Assembly (NCBI GenBank): GCA_000017645.1
Contig: CP000781.1
Coordinates: forward strand, 1,206,001 to 1,270,000
Source of the DNA: Xanthobacter autotrophicus Py2
GTDB taxonomy: Bacteria; Pseudomonadota; Alphaproteobacteria; Rhizobiales; Xanthobacteraceae
Length of the DNA: 64,000 nt
Reading direction: 5' to 3'
Positions 52,400-60,538 of the stretch are shown one piece after another (positions within the stretch are counted from its first letter, which is position 1; each line of letters begins with the position of its first letter). The translations under genes were made by a program, and so were the position numbers. Under the pieces are notes generated by a model. That model had not been told where the DNA came from and did not search any database. It saw only the letters and a program-made list of their open reading frames with translations.

Positions 52400-54619
52400 A
52401 TGGCCGAGGGCGTCAATGTTGTCGTGCAGTTCCGCAAGGGCCGCGAACCGCGCGGCGCTCAACTGAACCTGGGCCAGGGAGAATACTGGCAGCGCCTGGC
52501 CAGCCGCTTCGGTCCGCTAACCCTTGAGCCTCGCTTTAAGGCACTGCCCGCTGAACAGGTAGAAGCCTTGGAGCGCCGCGCGGAGATGCCTGGCGCACTC
52601 ACGTCGTTTTACGTGGTGCAAGCCCAGGAAGGCGCTGACGTACGTGCCTTAGTTGGCGCACTGCTGTCCTGGGCGGATATTGAACTGGCCTTTCCCGAGC
52701 CGATGGCAAGCGACCCCGTCACACCAAACAACGATCCAAGGTTCCCGCAGCAGCGCTACCTGCAGGCTGCGCCGGAGGGCATCAATGCGGTCTTTGGTTG
52801 GACTCTGGCCGGGGGCGACGGCAAGGGTCAGCATTTTGTCGACGTAGAGCAGGGCTGGACACTTAATCACGAGGATCTGGCGGCAAAAGGTGTGACACTC
52901 ATCCATGGCAGCAGCTCTGCCGCGTCCGCGTTTCACGGCACTGCCGTTCTCGGAGAGATCTGCGCCGTCGACAATGCGATCGGCTGTGTTGGAATCGTCC
53001 CCAATCTGGGGTCGGTATCCGTTTCCTCAGCTGGCACGGGGCAGGTCGGCGACGCTATCGTGGCAGCAGTCTCGCACCTCACTTCCACGCTCAATGTAAT
53101 CGGTGTCATTCTCATCGAGCAGCAATGGATCAGCTACGACGGCATTTCAAACATGATCGTGGAGGCTGCGCCCGACGTATTCAACGCCATTCGGCTTGCG
53201 ACCCAACTTGGCCACCTTGTGGTCGAGGCGGCGGGAAACGGGAGCTATGACCTTGATACGTATCGCCCGGGAGGGGTTCCGATCTTCCTTCGCGGCGACG
53301 CAGGCTTCAAGGATTCCGGTGCTCTAGTGGTCGGTGCTGGTTCATCTGGATTTCTTCACTCAAGGCTGTCCTTTTCTAATTTCGGCAGTCGCGTCGACTG
53401 TTATGGCTGGGGGGAGAACGTAACCACGACCTATTCGGACACCAGCGGGTCTACGAGCCTGTACACGTCCGTGTTCAACGGGACGTCCAGCGCCTCTCCG
53501 ATCGTGACCGGTGCGGCGCTGGCGTTGCAGGGCATTAAGGTACAGGTCGACAACACACCCTTCATGCCGAGCTTTCTTCGCGCGATCCTCTCCGATCGAA
53601 CACTCAATACCAGTTCGGCTAGTCCCGCGGTTGACCGAATTGGCGTCATGCCTGACCTCCAGCGCATCATCTCCAGCGTTTTTCGCCTGCTCCCCGAGGT
53701 CTATATCCGAGATGATGTGGCAGACACGGGAAAGGCTCGCGGCGGAAACCCCTCAAACAGTCCGGACATCATCATTCGCAATGCAGCAGTTGCTAATCCT
53801 CAATCGACCTACGGGGAAGGCAGCGGCACCGAGAGCAATGCGGCGCTGAGCCAGGACGTGTCATTTGGCAACGACAATTATTGCTATATCCGAGTCCGGA
53901 ATTCGGGGTCGGTTGCCGCGAACGGCTGCACTGTCACGCTCTACTGGTCGCCGCCAGCCTCATTGATCACGCCGAAGCATTGGAACCGGATTGGCTCGGT
54001 CAACCTGGATGTGCCGGCCGGAGATGCGCTTACGGTGACCGGACCCATTGTTTGGCCGCGAGCTGCTATTCCCAATCCTGGTCACTACTGCTTCATCGCG
54101 ACGGCTTCACACCAATATGACCCTGCACCAGACCTCGCGCAGCTCGATCCGATACAGAATTTTGCCGGCTTTATTCTCGTCAACAACAATGTTGCGTGGC
54201 GCAACTTCAACGTCACCGACATCAGACCGCATGGCTCGTCAGAGGCGGCTGCAATGCCGTTCTACGTGCCCAACCCGACGCCCGGACCCTTCACCGACAT
54301 GAGCGTGGAGGTGGTGTCCGACCTACCGCCAAAGTCCAGGCTGTGGCTCGAGGTTCCGGATACCGTTCGGCCCGCGAAGGGGTTGAAAGCCTATCCCGGA
54401 CGCGAACCGCACACCTTGGACATCGAGATGCGTCCGCAAGGAACAACCGAGCCCTTTGAGCAGCAGATTATGCCGGCGTCGACTGCGGTGACGCTACACG
54501 CCCAGGTGCCATCCGAATACTGGGAGCGCACCTTCGAAATCTATGCGAGGCAATTGTTCCAAGGAATCGAGGTTGGACGGGTCACCTGGCTTTTATCGCT
54601 TCCACGCCAAGATGGGTGA
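52400..54619 (+). CDS. Large subtilisin-family (S8) peptidase with beta-rich C-terminal region
   Basis: 739 residues, no signal peptide. The N-terminal 115 residues (VNVVVQFRKGREPRGAQLNL, SFYVVQAQEGADVRALVGAL) look like an inhibitor-type propeptide. The catalytic part has D148 in HFVDVEQGW, H179 in AFHGTAVLGE, Asn in AAGNGSYD and S363 in FNGTSSASPIVTG. After about 440 there is a second module with DIIIRNAAVANPQS and YIRVRNSGSVAANGCTVTLY, a CARDB/Ig-like beta fold, and a final GRVTWLLSLP domain. This layout recurs in bacterial S8 proteins on islands; I do not know a defined role. Base composition is slightly AT-richer than the chromosome blocks, in line with transfer. Confidence 0.85.
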   Translation: MAEGVNVVVQFRKGREPRGAQLNLGQGEYWQRLASRFGPLTLEPRFKALPAEQVEALERRAEMPGALTSFYVVQAQEGADVRALVGALLSWADIELAFPEPMASDPVTPNNDPRFPQQRYLQAAPEGINAVFGWTLAGGDGKGQHFVDVEQGWTLNHEDLAAKGVTLIHGSSSAASAFHGTAVLGEICAVDNAIGCVGIVPNLGSVSVSSAGTGQVGDAIVAAVSHLTSTLNVIGVILIEQQWISYDGISNMIVEAAPDVFNAIRLATQLGHLVVEAAGNGSYDLDTYRPGGVPIFLRGDAGFKDSGALVVGAGSSGFLHSRLSFSNFGSRVDCYGWGENVTTTYSDTSGSTSLYTSVFNGTSSASPIVTGAALALQGIKVQVDNTPFMPSFLRAILSDRTLNTSSASPAVDRIGVMPDLQRIISSVFRLLPEVYIRDDVADTGKARGGNPSNSPDIIIRNAAVANPQSTYGEGSGTESNAALSQDVSFGNDNYCYIRVRNSGSVAANGCTVTLYWSPPASLITPKHWNRIGSVNLDVPAGDALTVTGPIVWPRAAIPNPGHYCFIATASHQYDPAPDLAQLDPIQNFAGFILVNNNVAWRNFNVTDIRPHGSSEAAAMPFYVPNPTPGPFTDMSVEVVSDLPPKSRLWLEVPDTVRPAKGLKAYPGREPHTLDIEMRPQGTTEPFEQQIMPASTAVTLHAQVPSEYWERTFEIYARQLFQGIEVGRVTWLLSLPRQDG

Positions 54620-54771
54620 TCAGGACGTCTGCAACCCCCACCGATCCCGCATTACCGACCGTGACGCTGCAGCGTTCAAACGACGAACGGTCTCGAGTTG
54701 GTGGAAGACCGCTGACCTGAGACCCTTTTCTCCTCCGGTCTGAGGGAGAGTCCGAGGGTTGATTTGTGGCC

Positions 54772-55631
54772 TCAGGCGGCCTGGTTTTCCAGTGGGATTG
54801 TTGCGGCGAACTCGGCGGGGGATCGATTGCCGAGAGCTGAATGAGGGCGGTTCAGGTTGTAGTCCTCCTTCCATGAGGCGATTGCGGAACGGGCCTGGCC
54901 CAAGCTCGAGAACAGGGTCTCGTTCAGGCACTCGTCCCGGAAGCGACCGTTGAAGCTCTCGACGAAGCCGTTCTGCATCGGCTTGCCGGGAGCGATGTAG
55001 TGCCATTCGACGCTGCTCTGCTGGCACCATTTGAGAACGGCCATCGAGGTCAGCTCCGTGCCGTTGTCGGAAACGATGGCCGCAGGCCTACCCCGGATGG
55101 CGAGCAGCGCGTCGAGCTCGCGCGTCACCCGAAGGCCCGAAAGTGAGGTGTCAGCCACCAGCGCCAGGCACTCCCGGCTGAAGTGGCTTCGCCGAACGTT
55201 GTTTCGTCGACGACGGCCATCACCCGGAAACGCCGACCGTCCGTGAAGGCATCCGACACGAAATCAAGGCTCCAGCGGACGTTGACCCGATCCGGGACCA
55301 GGATGGGACGCCGGGTGCCAAGCGCGCGCTTGCGCCCTCCGCGCCGACGGACCTGAAGCTTCTCTTCCCGATACAGCCGGCGGAGCTTTTTCTGGTTCAT
55401 GACGATGCCCTGGCGCCCTAGCATGATATGGATGCGCCGGTAGCCGAAGCGACGGCGCTCACCGGCCACGGCCCGCATGGCTTCCCGCAGGCTGTCGTCA
55501 TCGGGACGTACACTCCGGTAGCGCACGCTGGTACGATCGACGCCCAGCGCCTGGCACGCCCGACGCTGGCCCACCCCGTGCGCGGCACAGGCATGAGCCA
55601 CGGCTTTGCGCCTTGCATCAGGCGTCACCAT
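54772..55631 (-). pseudogene. IS3-family transposase OrfB, broken by 20-bp insertion
   Basis: Starts at 55631 (MVTPDARRKAVAHACAAHGV) and carries HTH_21 ([20 protein letters not shown]) and [10 protein letters not shown] with the first catalytic Asp. At 55184-55203 about 20 extra bases interrupt the expected [12 protein letters not shown] and shift the frame. The 3' part with [11 protein letters not shown] and [16 protein letters not shown] (second Asp and Glu) continues in another frame to 54772. The element cannot make an intact transposase by itself. Confidence 0.85.
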
Positions 55632-55636
55632 TTTTT

Positions 55637-55891
55637 TTAGCTGACATCCCTCAGGATCGCGTTGTCCAGCATCTGCTCGGCCAGCAGCTTCTTCAGACGC
55701 GCGTTCTCCTCCTCAAGCGCCTTCAGCCGGCGGGCATCGGACACATCCATGCCCCCGTACTTGGCCTTGAACTTGTAGAAGGTCGCCGAGGAGATGCCGT
55801 GCTTGCGGCAGACCTCAGCGGTCTTCGCGCCCGCCTCCTGCTCCTTCAGCATCCCAATGATCTGTTCCTCTGTGAACCGTGAGGCTCGCAT
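55637..55891 (-). CDS. IS3-family transposase OrfA
   Basis: 84 residues with HTH ([20 protein letters not shown] to CRKHGISSATFYKFKAKYGG) and a leucine-zipper helix (LKALEEENARLKKLLAEQML). Ends LRDVS before the A8 frameshift run that leads into OrfB. Confidence 0.88.
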   Translation of the reverse strand: MRASRFTEEQIIGMLKEQEAGAKTAEVCRKHGISSATFYKFKAKYGGMDVSDARRLKALEEENARLKKLLAEQMLDNAILRDVS

Positions 55892-55946
55892 CGTCCGTCT
55901 CCATGATCGACGGACTCTACCTAAATCTGGAGGAGGATCAGGGGCT

Positions 55947-55981
55947 CAGGTCACAGGTCACAGGTCACAGGTCACAGGTCA
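55947..55981. repeat. CAGGTCA tandem repeat, five units
   Basis: Five perfect 7-bp units. The first unit is the outermost part of the IS right inverted repeat, so the array appears to have grown from the IS end. The remaining DNA up to 56162 holds no gene. Confidence 0.85.
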
Positions 55982-56162
55982 TCGCGAAGGCGCAGGAGAA
56001 GAAGCGGGTGTGGCTCAAGAGCCCCGAAGCCGCGAGTTGCGAGAAGCGTGGTGACGTGGCCGGCGAGCCGTAGTCCAGTCGCTCTCATTCGCCTCCCCTG
56101 CTTGGGCTGCTCGGGGGCGCCCTTCTCAAAGAAACAGATCAGCAGAAACGGACGCGGGAAAA

Positions 56163-57095
56163 TCACTCCTCGTCGGCGAAGAAGTCCTCGTCCAGGCGCT
56201 TGAACTCGACGGCGCGGGTGAGGCGGACGCCGACGTTGTGCTCGATCATCAGGTCGGCAAGTTGCTGGCCGTCGATGAGGATGACGCGTTGGGTGAGGTG
56301 GCGCACGAAATCCCGCGCCTGAGTGCTGAAGGCGGAGGTGGTGACGAACACGCCCTTGGTGGCGCCGAGGCCCACGAGGCTGCCGACGAAGCCCTGCACC
56401 TCCGGGCGGCCAACCGCATTGCCGGGGGCATAGCGCTTGGCCTGCACATAGACGCGATCAAGGCCGAGGCGGTCCTCGTTGATGACGCCATCGACCCCGC
56501 CGTCGCCGCTGCGGCCGAGCTGCTGGGCAGCGTCGCGGTGCGAGCCGCCATAGCCCATGGCCACGAGCAGGGTAACGATGACGCGCTCGAAGAAGGCGGG
56601 CGGGTTCTGGAGGATGCGGGCGAGGAGGTCCTGCCGCAGCGCGGCCTGCAGGGCGGCGTATGCTGCCTCCACCTGCTCTTCCGGCGTCACGGTGGCGGGG
56701 ACGGGCGGCGGCGCCACCTCGGCGCCGACTTCGTTCTCCCCCGCGCCTTCGCGGGCATTGCGATAGAACTCGCGGAAGGCCGGATAGGTCTCCAGCAAGG
56801 GGATGTCGATGCGAGGCGGGTTCCGCGCGAGCAACTCGCGCCCGGCGGGGCTGGCCACGAAGCGGCCGCGGCTCGGCACGTCCATGAGGCCGGCGCGGGT
56901 GAGGTAGAATTTCGACCAGTGCAGGCGATTATGGATCACCTTCTGCCGGCCGGAGGGGAGCAGCGCCTCCCGCTCCGCCTCGCTCAGGCCGAAGTCGTTG
57001 CAGATGCGCTCTTCCAGTTCGGGAATGCGCGTCTCGCCCTCGGCAGCGATCTTCAGAAGAGGCAGCATGAGGGTCTGATAATCGGGAATGGGCAT
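56163..57095 (-). CDS. mrr: Mrr-type restriction endonuclease
   Basis: A 310-residue protein. N-terminal Mrr_N winged helix (MPIPDYQTLMLPLLKIAAEG and TRAGLMDVPSRGRF), then a C-terminal PD-(D/E)xK-fold Mrr_cat domain: LLVAMGYGGS, the metal-binding SGDGGVDGVINEDRLGLDRV and VYVQAKRYAPGNAVGRPEVQ, with a terminal GVFVTTSAFS segment. All catalytic positions (Asp, then Q-x-K) are present. Mrr enzymes cut methylated DNA. Start 57095 lies one base after the hsdS stop, so the nuclease is expressed with the type I system. Confidence 0.9.
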   Translation of the reverse strand: MPIPDYQTLMLPLLKIAAEGETRIPELEERICNDFGLSEAEREALLPSGRQKVIHNRLHWSKFYLTRAGLMDVPSRGRFVASPAGRELLARNPPRIDIPLLETYPAFREFYRNAREGAGENEVGAEVAPPPVPATVTPEEQVEAAYAALQAALRQDLLARILQNPPAFFERVIVTLLVAMGYGGSHRDAAQQLGRSGDGGVDGVINEDRLGLDRVYVQAKRYAPGNAVGRPEVQGFVGSLVGLGATKGVFVTTSAFSTQARDFVRHLTQRVILIDGQQLADLMIEHNVGVRLTRAVEFKRLDEDFFADEE

Positions 57096-57096
57096 C

Positions 57097-58449
57097 TCAC
57101 GCCTCCGCCGCCGGCCGCCGCCCGCGCCGGGCCTTGGGAGCCGCGCCGCGCTCTGCCCGGATGCGCTCAAGCAGCACGCTCGCCGGCTCGTCGGCGGGGT
57201 CCTGCGGCACCAGCTCGCCTCGGAAGGCTTTTGCGAGCACGGCCTGATCCAGCCGGTCGATGAGGGTGCGGGCGCTGGTGGCCTCGGCGGCGAGGCGGTC
57301 GATCCAGGCGAAAGCGGTTTCGATGCGATCTAGAACAGCAATTTGGTCTGATAGCCCAGGTAGTGGCACAGGGGTTCGCGAAACGTCTCCCTGATTGATG
57401 CTCGCTTGGTTCACCGCCCATTTCGCGTCTTTCGTGAGGCTGCCTCGGCCCTGAGATGATGATAGGTAAAGCTGCACAAATTTCGGCTCCGCAAGTGCAT
57501 TGAGCCTGATCCTCATCATGTTTGATTCAAATATCGCGCCAGCCATCGCTTTGGTCACGACCATGGATTTTCCAAGATGCGACGGGCTGTTGACGCGATT
57601 AATAATCAAATCTCCGTCAGACATGGCGAACTGCGCGGCGATTGCGTCAGATACCGTCACCCTATGCCAATTCGTCGGCTCATCTATAAAATTAAATCCA
57701 TAGTTCTGGATGCGTAATATTGGGGTGCCTTCACCATATCGATCTTTCGGCAAGTACAACCCATTCTGGGGGCCAAATTCGATCAGCTCGCCAAGCTCCG
57801 GATGAACAATATCATGTGGACTAAGCTCGGTGAGCCTTCCATCAAATGCGGCGGCGAGGATGGCCTGTTTGTACTTCTCGACGAGGCGGGGGATGTGCTC
57901 GAGGTGGTCGCGGGCGCGTCTGGACTTGGCCGTCAGGCTGTCGATCTTCGCCACGATCCGCCGCTGTTCGGGCAGGGGTGGGAGAGGCAGCGCAAGCTCT
58001 GTGGCTCGGCTGCCTGAAAGCTCCTTGAAGGTTGTCCCGCTCGCTTTGCTTTCTGCGTACTCGGTCGATCCCAGAAGGTAGTGCCGGACGTATTCGGGGG
58101 AGATATCGCCTTTCAGAATAAAGCTTTTGAAGCCCTGGTTTGTGCTGACATTCTCCGATGCAATGGCGCAATAGCCGACCGGCGCTCGCGACGAAAAGAG
58201 CACCGTGCCTTTAGGTAGTAGGCGAGCAGCTGATTCGCGATAACCCTTTTCGCTAAGATCACGCCTCCCGCGCGAGATGTAGGTCTCGCGATATCCCGTC
58301 AAGTCTGCTGGGGTGAGCCACGGAACTCCTTGCTTGGTGAAGTTGGCCTCATCTCCGGTAGGCGGCGTTCCCCCGCCGACGATGTCTGCAACTTCACCAA
58401 ACGATGCCCAGAGCCACGAATGGGGAACTTGCCACCGCGCTTCACTCAT
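57097..58449 (-). CDS. hsdS: Type I restriction-modification specificity subunit
   Basis: 450 residues with the two-TRD layout. TRD1 begins VPHSWLWASFGEVADIVGGG and ends in the conserved helix PPLPEQRRIVAKIDSLTAKS; TRD2 follows, then the second helix region LPGLSDQIAVLDRIETAFAW. The C-terminal LDQAVLAKAFRGELVPQDPA is typical. Codon use in the TRDs is AT-richer than the helices, the usual sign of domain shuffling. Overlaps hsdM by four bases. Confidence 0.93.
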   Translation of the reverse strand: MSEARWQVPHSWLWASFGEVADIVGGGTPPTGDEANFTKQGVPWLTPADLTGYRETYISRGRRDLSEKGYRESAARLLPKGTVLFSSRAPVGYCAIASENVSTNQGFKSFILKGDISPEYVRHYLLGSTEYAESKASGTTFKELSGSRATELALPLPPLPEQRRIVAKIDSLTAKSRRARDHLEHIPRLVEKYKQAILAAAFDGRLTELSPHDIVHPELGELIEFGPQNGLYLPKDRYGEGTPILRIQNYGFNFIDEPTNWHRVTVSDAIAAQFAMSDGDLIINRVNSPSHLGKSMVVTKAMAGAIFESNMMRIRLNALAEPKFVQLYLSSSQGRGSLTKDAKWAVNQASINQGDVSRTPVPLPGLSDQIAVLDRIETAFAWIDRLAAEATSARTLIDRLDQAVLAKAFRGELVPQDPADEPASVLLERIRAERGAAPKARRGRRPAAEA

Positions 58450-59906
58450 TCCGCCGCCTCCGGCACCGCCGCTTCATCCTCCGGCTCCAGCTCTTCCGCC
58501 AGAGCCTCGATCTCCTCCAGCGCCGCCTTCAGGTGCCCGATGAGGGCGGCGGCGATGTCTTCCGGCTCGGTCAGGGTTTCCTCGGCCTCCGCCTCGGTGT
58601 CGCGCAGCCAGGAGATGTCGAGATTGTCGTTGCGTGCGGCGATGGCGGCGCGGGAGAAGCAGCGCCAGCGGCCCTCCTCCCCCTCGTCCGTCCGCGTCGC
58701 CCCGCCGTTTGGGTCATCCCCATAGGCGGCCTCGAAGGCGGCGAAATCGGCGATGGTGAGGGGTCGCGTCTTGCCGAAGGCGGGCATGTTGGCCCGCATG
58801 TCGTAAACCCATACGGCCTTGATGTTGGCCTTGTCATTTGTACCGCGCCGGAAGAACAGCACGTTGGTCTTCACGCCCTGCGCATAGAAGATGCCGGTGG
58901 GCAGACGCAGGATGGTGTGCAGATCGCACAGCTCCATGAGCCATGAGCGCAGGCGCCGGCCGGTGTTGTCCTCGAACAGCACATTGTCCGGCACCACCAC
59001 GGCGGCGCGTCCGCCGGGGCGAAGGCTTCGCACGATGTGTTCCACGAAGGCGAGCTGCTTGTTGGATGTGTCCGCCGTTACGGAAAAGTCGGTGCGCGTG
59101 GGCCGCCCGCCGCCCTTCTTGGTGCCGAAGGGCGGATTGGTGAGGATGAGGTGCGCCTTCGGCAGCCCCTCGCCATCGGGGGAGAGGGTGTCCATGCTCT
59201 CCACTCCGCCCTCGATGCCATGCAGAAGCAGGTTCATGAGGCAGAGGCGGTGGGTGTCCGGCACCAGTTCGGCGCCGACGAAGGCATTGTTGCGCTGGAA
59301 AAAGCCTTGCGCCTCTGTCAGCTCGAAGAGGTCGTCGGTGCGGTCCTTGATGTAGCGATCGGCCGCCACAAGGAAGCCCGCCGTGCCCGCTGCCGGGTCC
59401 TGCACGATCTCGCCCGGCTGCGGCTTCATCAGCCGCACGATGCAATCGATGAGGGGGCGGGGCGTGAAATATTGCCCGGCACCGGATTTCTTGTCGGCCG
59501 CGTTCTTCTCCAGCAGGCCTTCGTAGAGGGTGCCGAGCCCCTCCTCTCGGGCGGAGAACCAATCCAGCAGGTCGATGCTGGAGGTGAGCGCCTTGAGGTT
59601 CGTGGGCTTGCGCAGCTTGGTCTGCGCATCGGTGAAGATGGCGCCGACCAGCTTGTCGGGCGCCTTGCCGAGGGCGAGCAGCATGGCCTTGTAATAGTCG
59701 AGCTGGTCCATGCCCTCCTTCTTCGCGAGGAGGCCCCAGCGCCAGCCCTCCGGCAACCGCTCCTCGTGGCCGGTCTCCTCCAGCATCTTGAGGAATAGGA
59801 GGAAGGTCAGCTCGGTCACATACTCGTTGTAGGTGACGCCGTCGTCGCGGAGCACATGGCACAGGCTCCAGAGCTTGGCCACGATGTCGGTGGTGGAGGA
59901 GGTCAT
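58446..59906 (-). CDS. hsdM: Type I restriction-modification methyltransferase subunit
   Basis: 486 residues. The N-terminal HsdM helical domain (LWSLCHVLRDDGVTYNEYVT) is followed by the N6-adenine MTase with SAM motif QDPAAGTAGFLVAADRY and catalytic motif ILTNPPFGTKKGGG. The end is acidic (EEIEALAEELEPEDEAAVPE). With HsdS it methylates the recognition site. Start 59906 overlaps the upstream gene as ATGA. Confidence 0.95.
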   Translation of the reverse strand: MTSSTTDIVAKLWSLCHVLRDDGVTYNEYVTELTFLLFLKMLEETGHEERLPEGWRWGLLAKKEGMDQLDYYKAMLLALGKAPDKLVGAIFTDAQTKLRKPTNLKALTSSIDLLDWFSAREEGLGTLYEGLLEKNAADKKSGAGQYFTPRPLIDCIVRLMKPQPGEIVQDPAAGTAGFLVAADRYIKDRTDDLFELTEAQGFFQRNNAFVGAELVPDTHRLCLMNLLLHGIEGGVESMDTLSPDGEGLPKAHLILTNPPFGTKKGGGRPTRTDFSVTADTSNKQLAFVEHIVRSLRPGGRAAVVVPDNVLFEDNTGRRLRSWLMELCDLHTILRLPTGIFYAQGVKTNVLFFRRGTNDKANIKAVWVYDMRANMPAFGKTRPLTIADFAAFEAAYGDDPNGGATRTDEGEEGRWRCFSRAAIAARNDNLDISWLRDTEAEAEETLTEPEDIAAALIGHLKAALEEIEALAEELEPEDEAAVPEAAE

Positions 59907-60538
59907 TGTTTTTCTTTCAGGCGATGCAGTTGGGCAGCCAAGGAGAGCGCTGTGTCGATGTACGCCGCGGCATCTTCGTCCTCGATGTCAAAATCCTTCA
60001 TATGACTTGCCTGATTACGGAGATTGCGGAGGCGAGCGAGCATCTCTCTTTCTCCGGGGCTTATGAGTTCCCGGCGCCAAAGCTCGCGTTCAACTGCCAA
60101 AGGTGAAGTGAGCGGACGGGCGCCTTCGTCTGGCGTCGTTGCCAGCTCTTTGGCCGCTGTTTCGACTGATAGCCATGCCTCAATAATTGCGCTGCGCTTA
60201 CTTATTTTTGAAAGCTCCATCAGTCGATCGAGCTCGTGGGTCGATTGTGGCGATGGAGGTGTTTTGCTCGTCTCAGTTTTTTGTTTAATAATCTCTAGGT
60301 TTTGAAGGTCTTCTTCCCAGCTCGCGCTTAGTTCGCGACTTGCATCCTTATAACTTAAGCGTCGCATGGTTGAGATTAAGTGTGCGATCTGGGTGCGAAA
60401 TACGATGGCGATTATCATCAGCGCGAATGGCCACGATGTGATCGCCGTCTCGAAATGCTGGTGGAGCTTCTCTGGGGACAGGAGTTGCCCGAGAAAAATG
60501 TATAGATCCGTTAGGAGGGTGGTGCACCAAGTACTCAT
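59903..60538 (-). CDS. HEPN-like membrane-anchored protein inside hsd operon
   Basis: 211 residues. The start at 60538 overlaps the hsdR stop (ATGA), and the end overlaps hsdM (ATGA). A membrane segment is at about residues 33-47 (ITSWPFALMIIAIVF), then a polar coiled-coil stretch, and a helical C-terminal half with R174-N-Q-A-S-H179. That Rx4H in ARLRNLRNQASHM is the HEPN RNase signature. AT-richer and with less biased codons than its neighbours, suggesting later insertion into the operon. Position between hsdR and hsdM suggests a second effector or regulator, such as an RNase released when restriction fails. Function not known; the HEPN call rests on the motif and helical character alone. 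Confidence 0.7.
   Translation of the reverse strand: MSTWCTTLLTDLYIFLGQLLSPEKLHQHFETAITSWPFALMIIAIVFRTQIAHLISTMRRLSYKDASRELSASWEEDLQNLEIIKQKTETSKTPPSPQSTHELDRLMELSKISKRSAIIEAWLSVETAAKELATTPDEGARPLTSPLAVERELWRRELISPGEREMLARLRNLRNQASHMKDFDIEDEDAAAYIDTALSLAAQLHRLKEKQ

Larger units (their letters stand above)
54713..55953 (-). mobile_element. IS3-family insertion sequence (second type), 1241 bp
   Basis: Ends match as inverted repeats: TGACCTGAGACCC at 54713 against GGGGCTCAGGTCA ending at 55953, with further matches (CTCCTCC, AGAGTCCG) inside. orfA and orfB are in overlapping frames with an A8 slip run at about 55632-55639. No target duplication was seen. The right end merges into a 7-bp tandem repeat. 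Confidence 0.85.

Noticed and set aside
55947..55981. Short repeats considered as a CRISPR array
   Set aside because: Units are 7 bp with no spacers; a simple tandem repeat.
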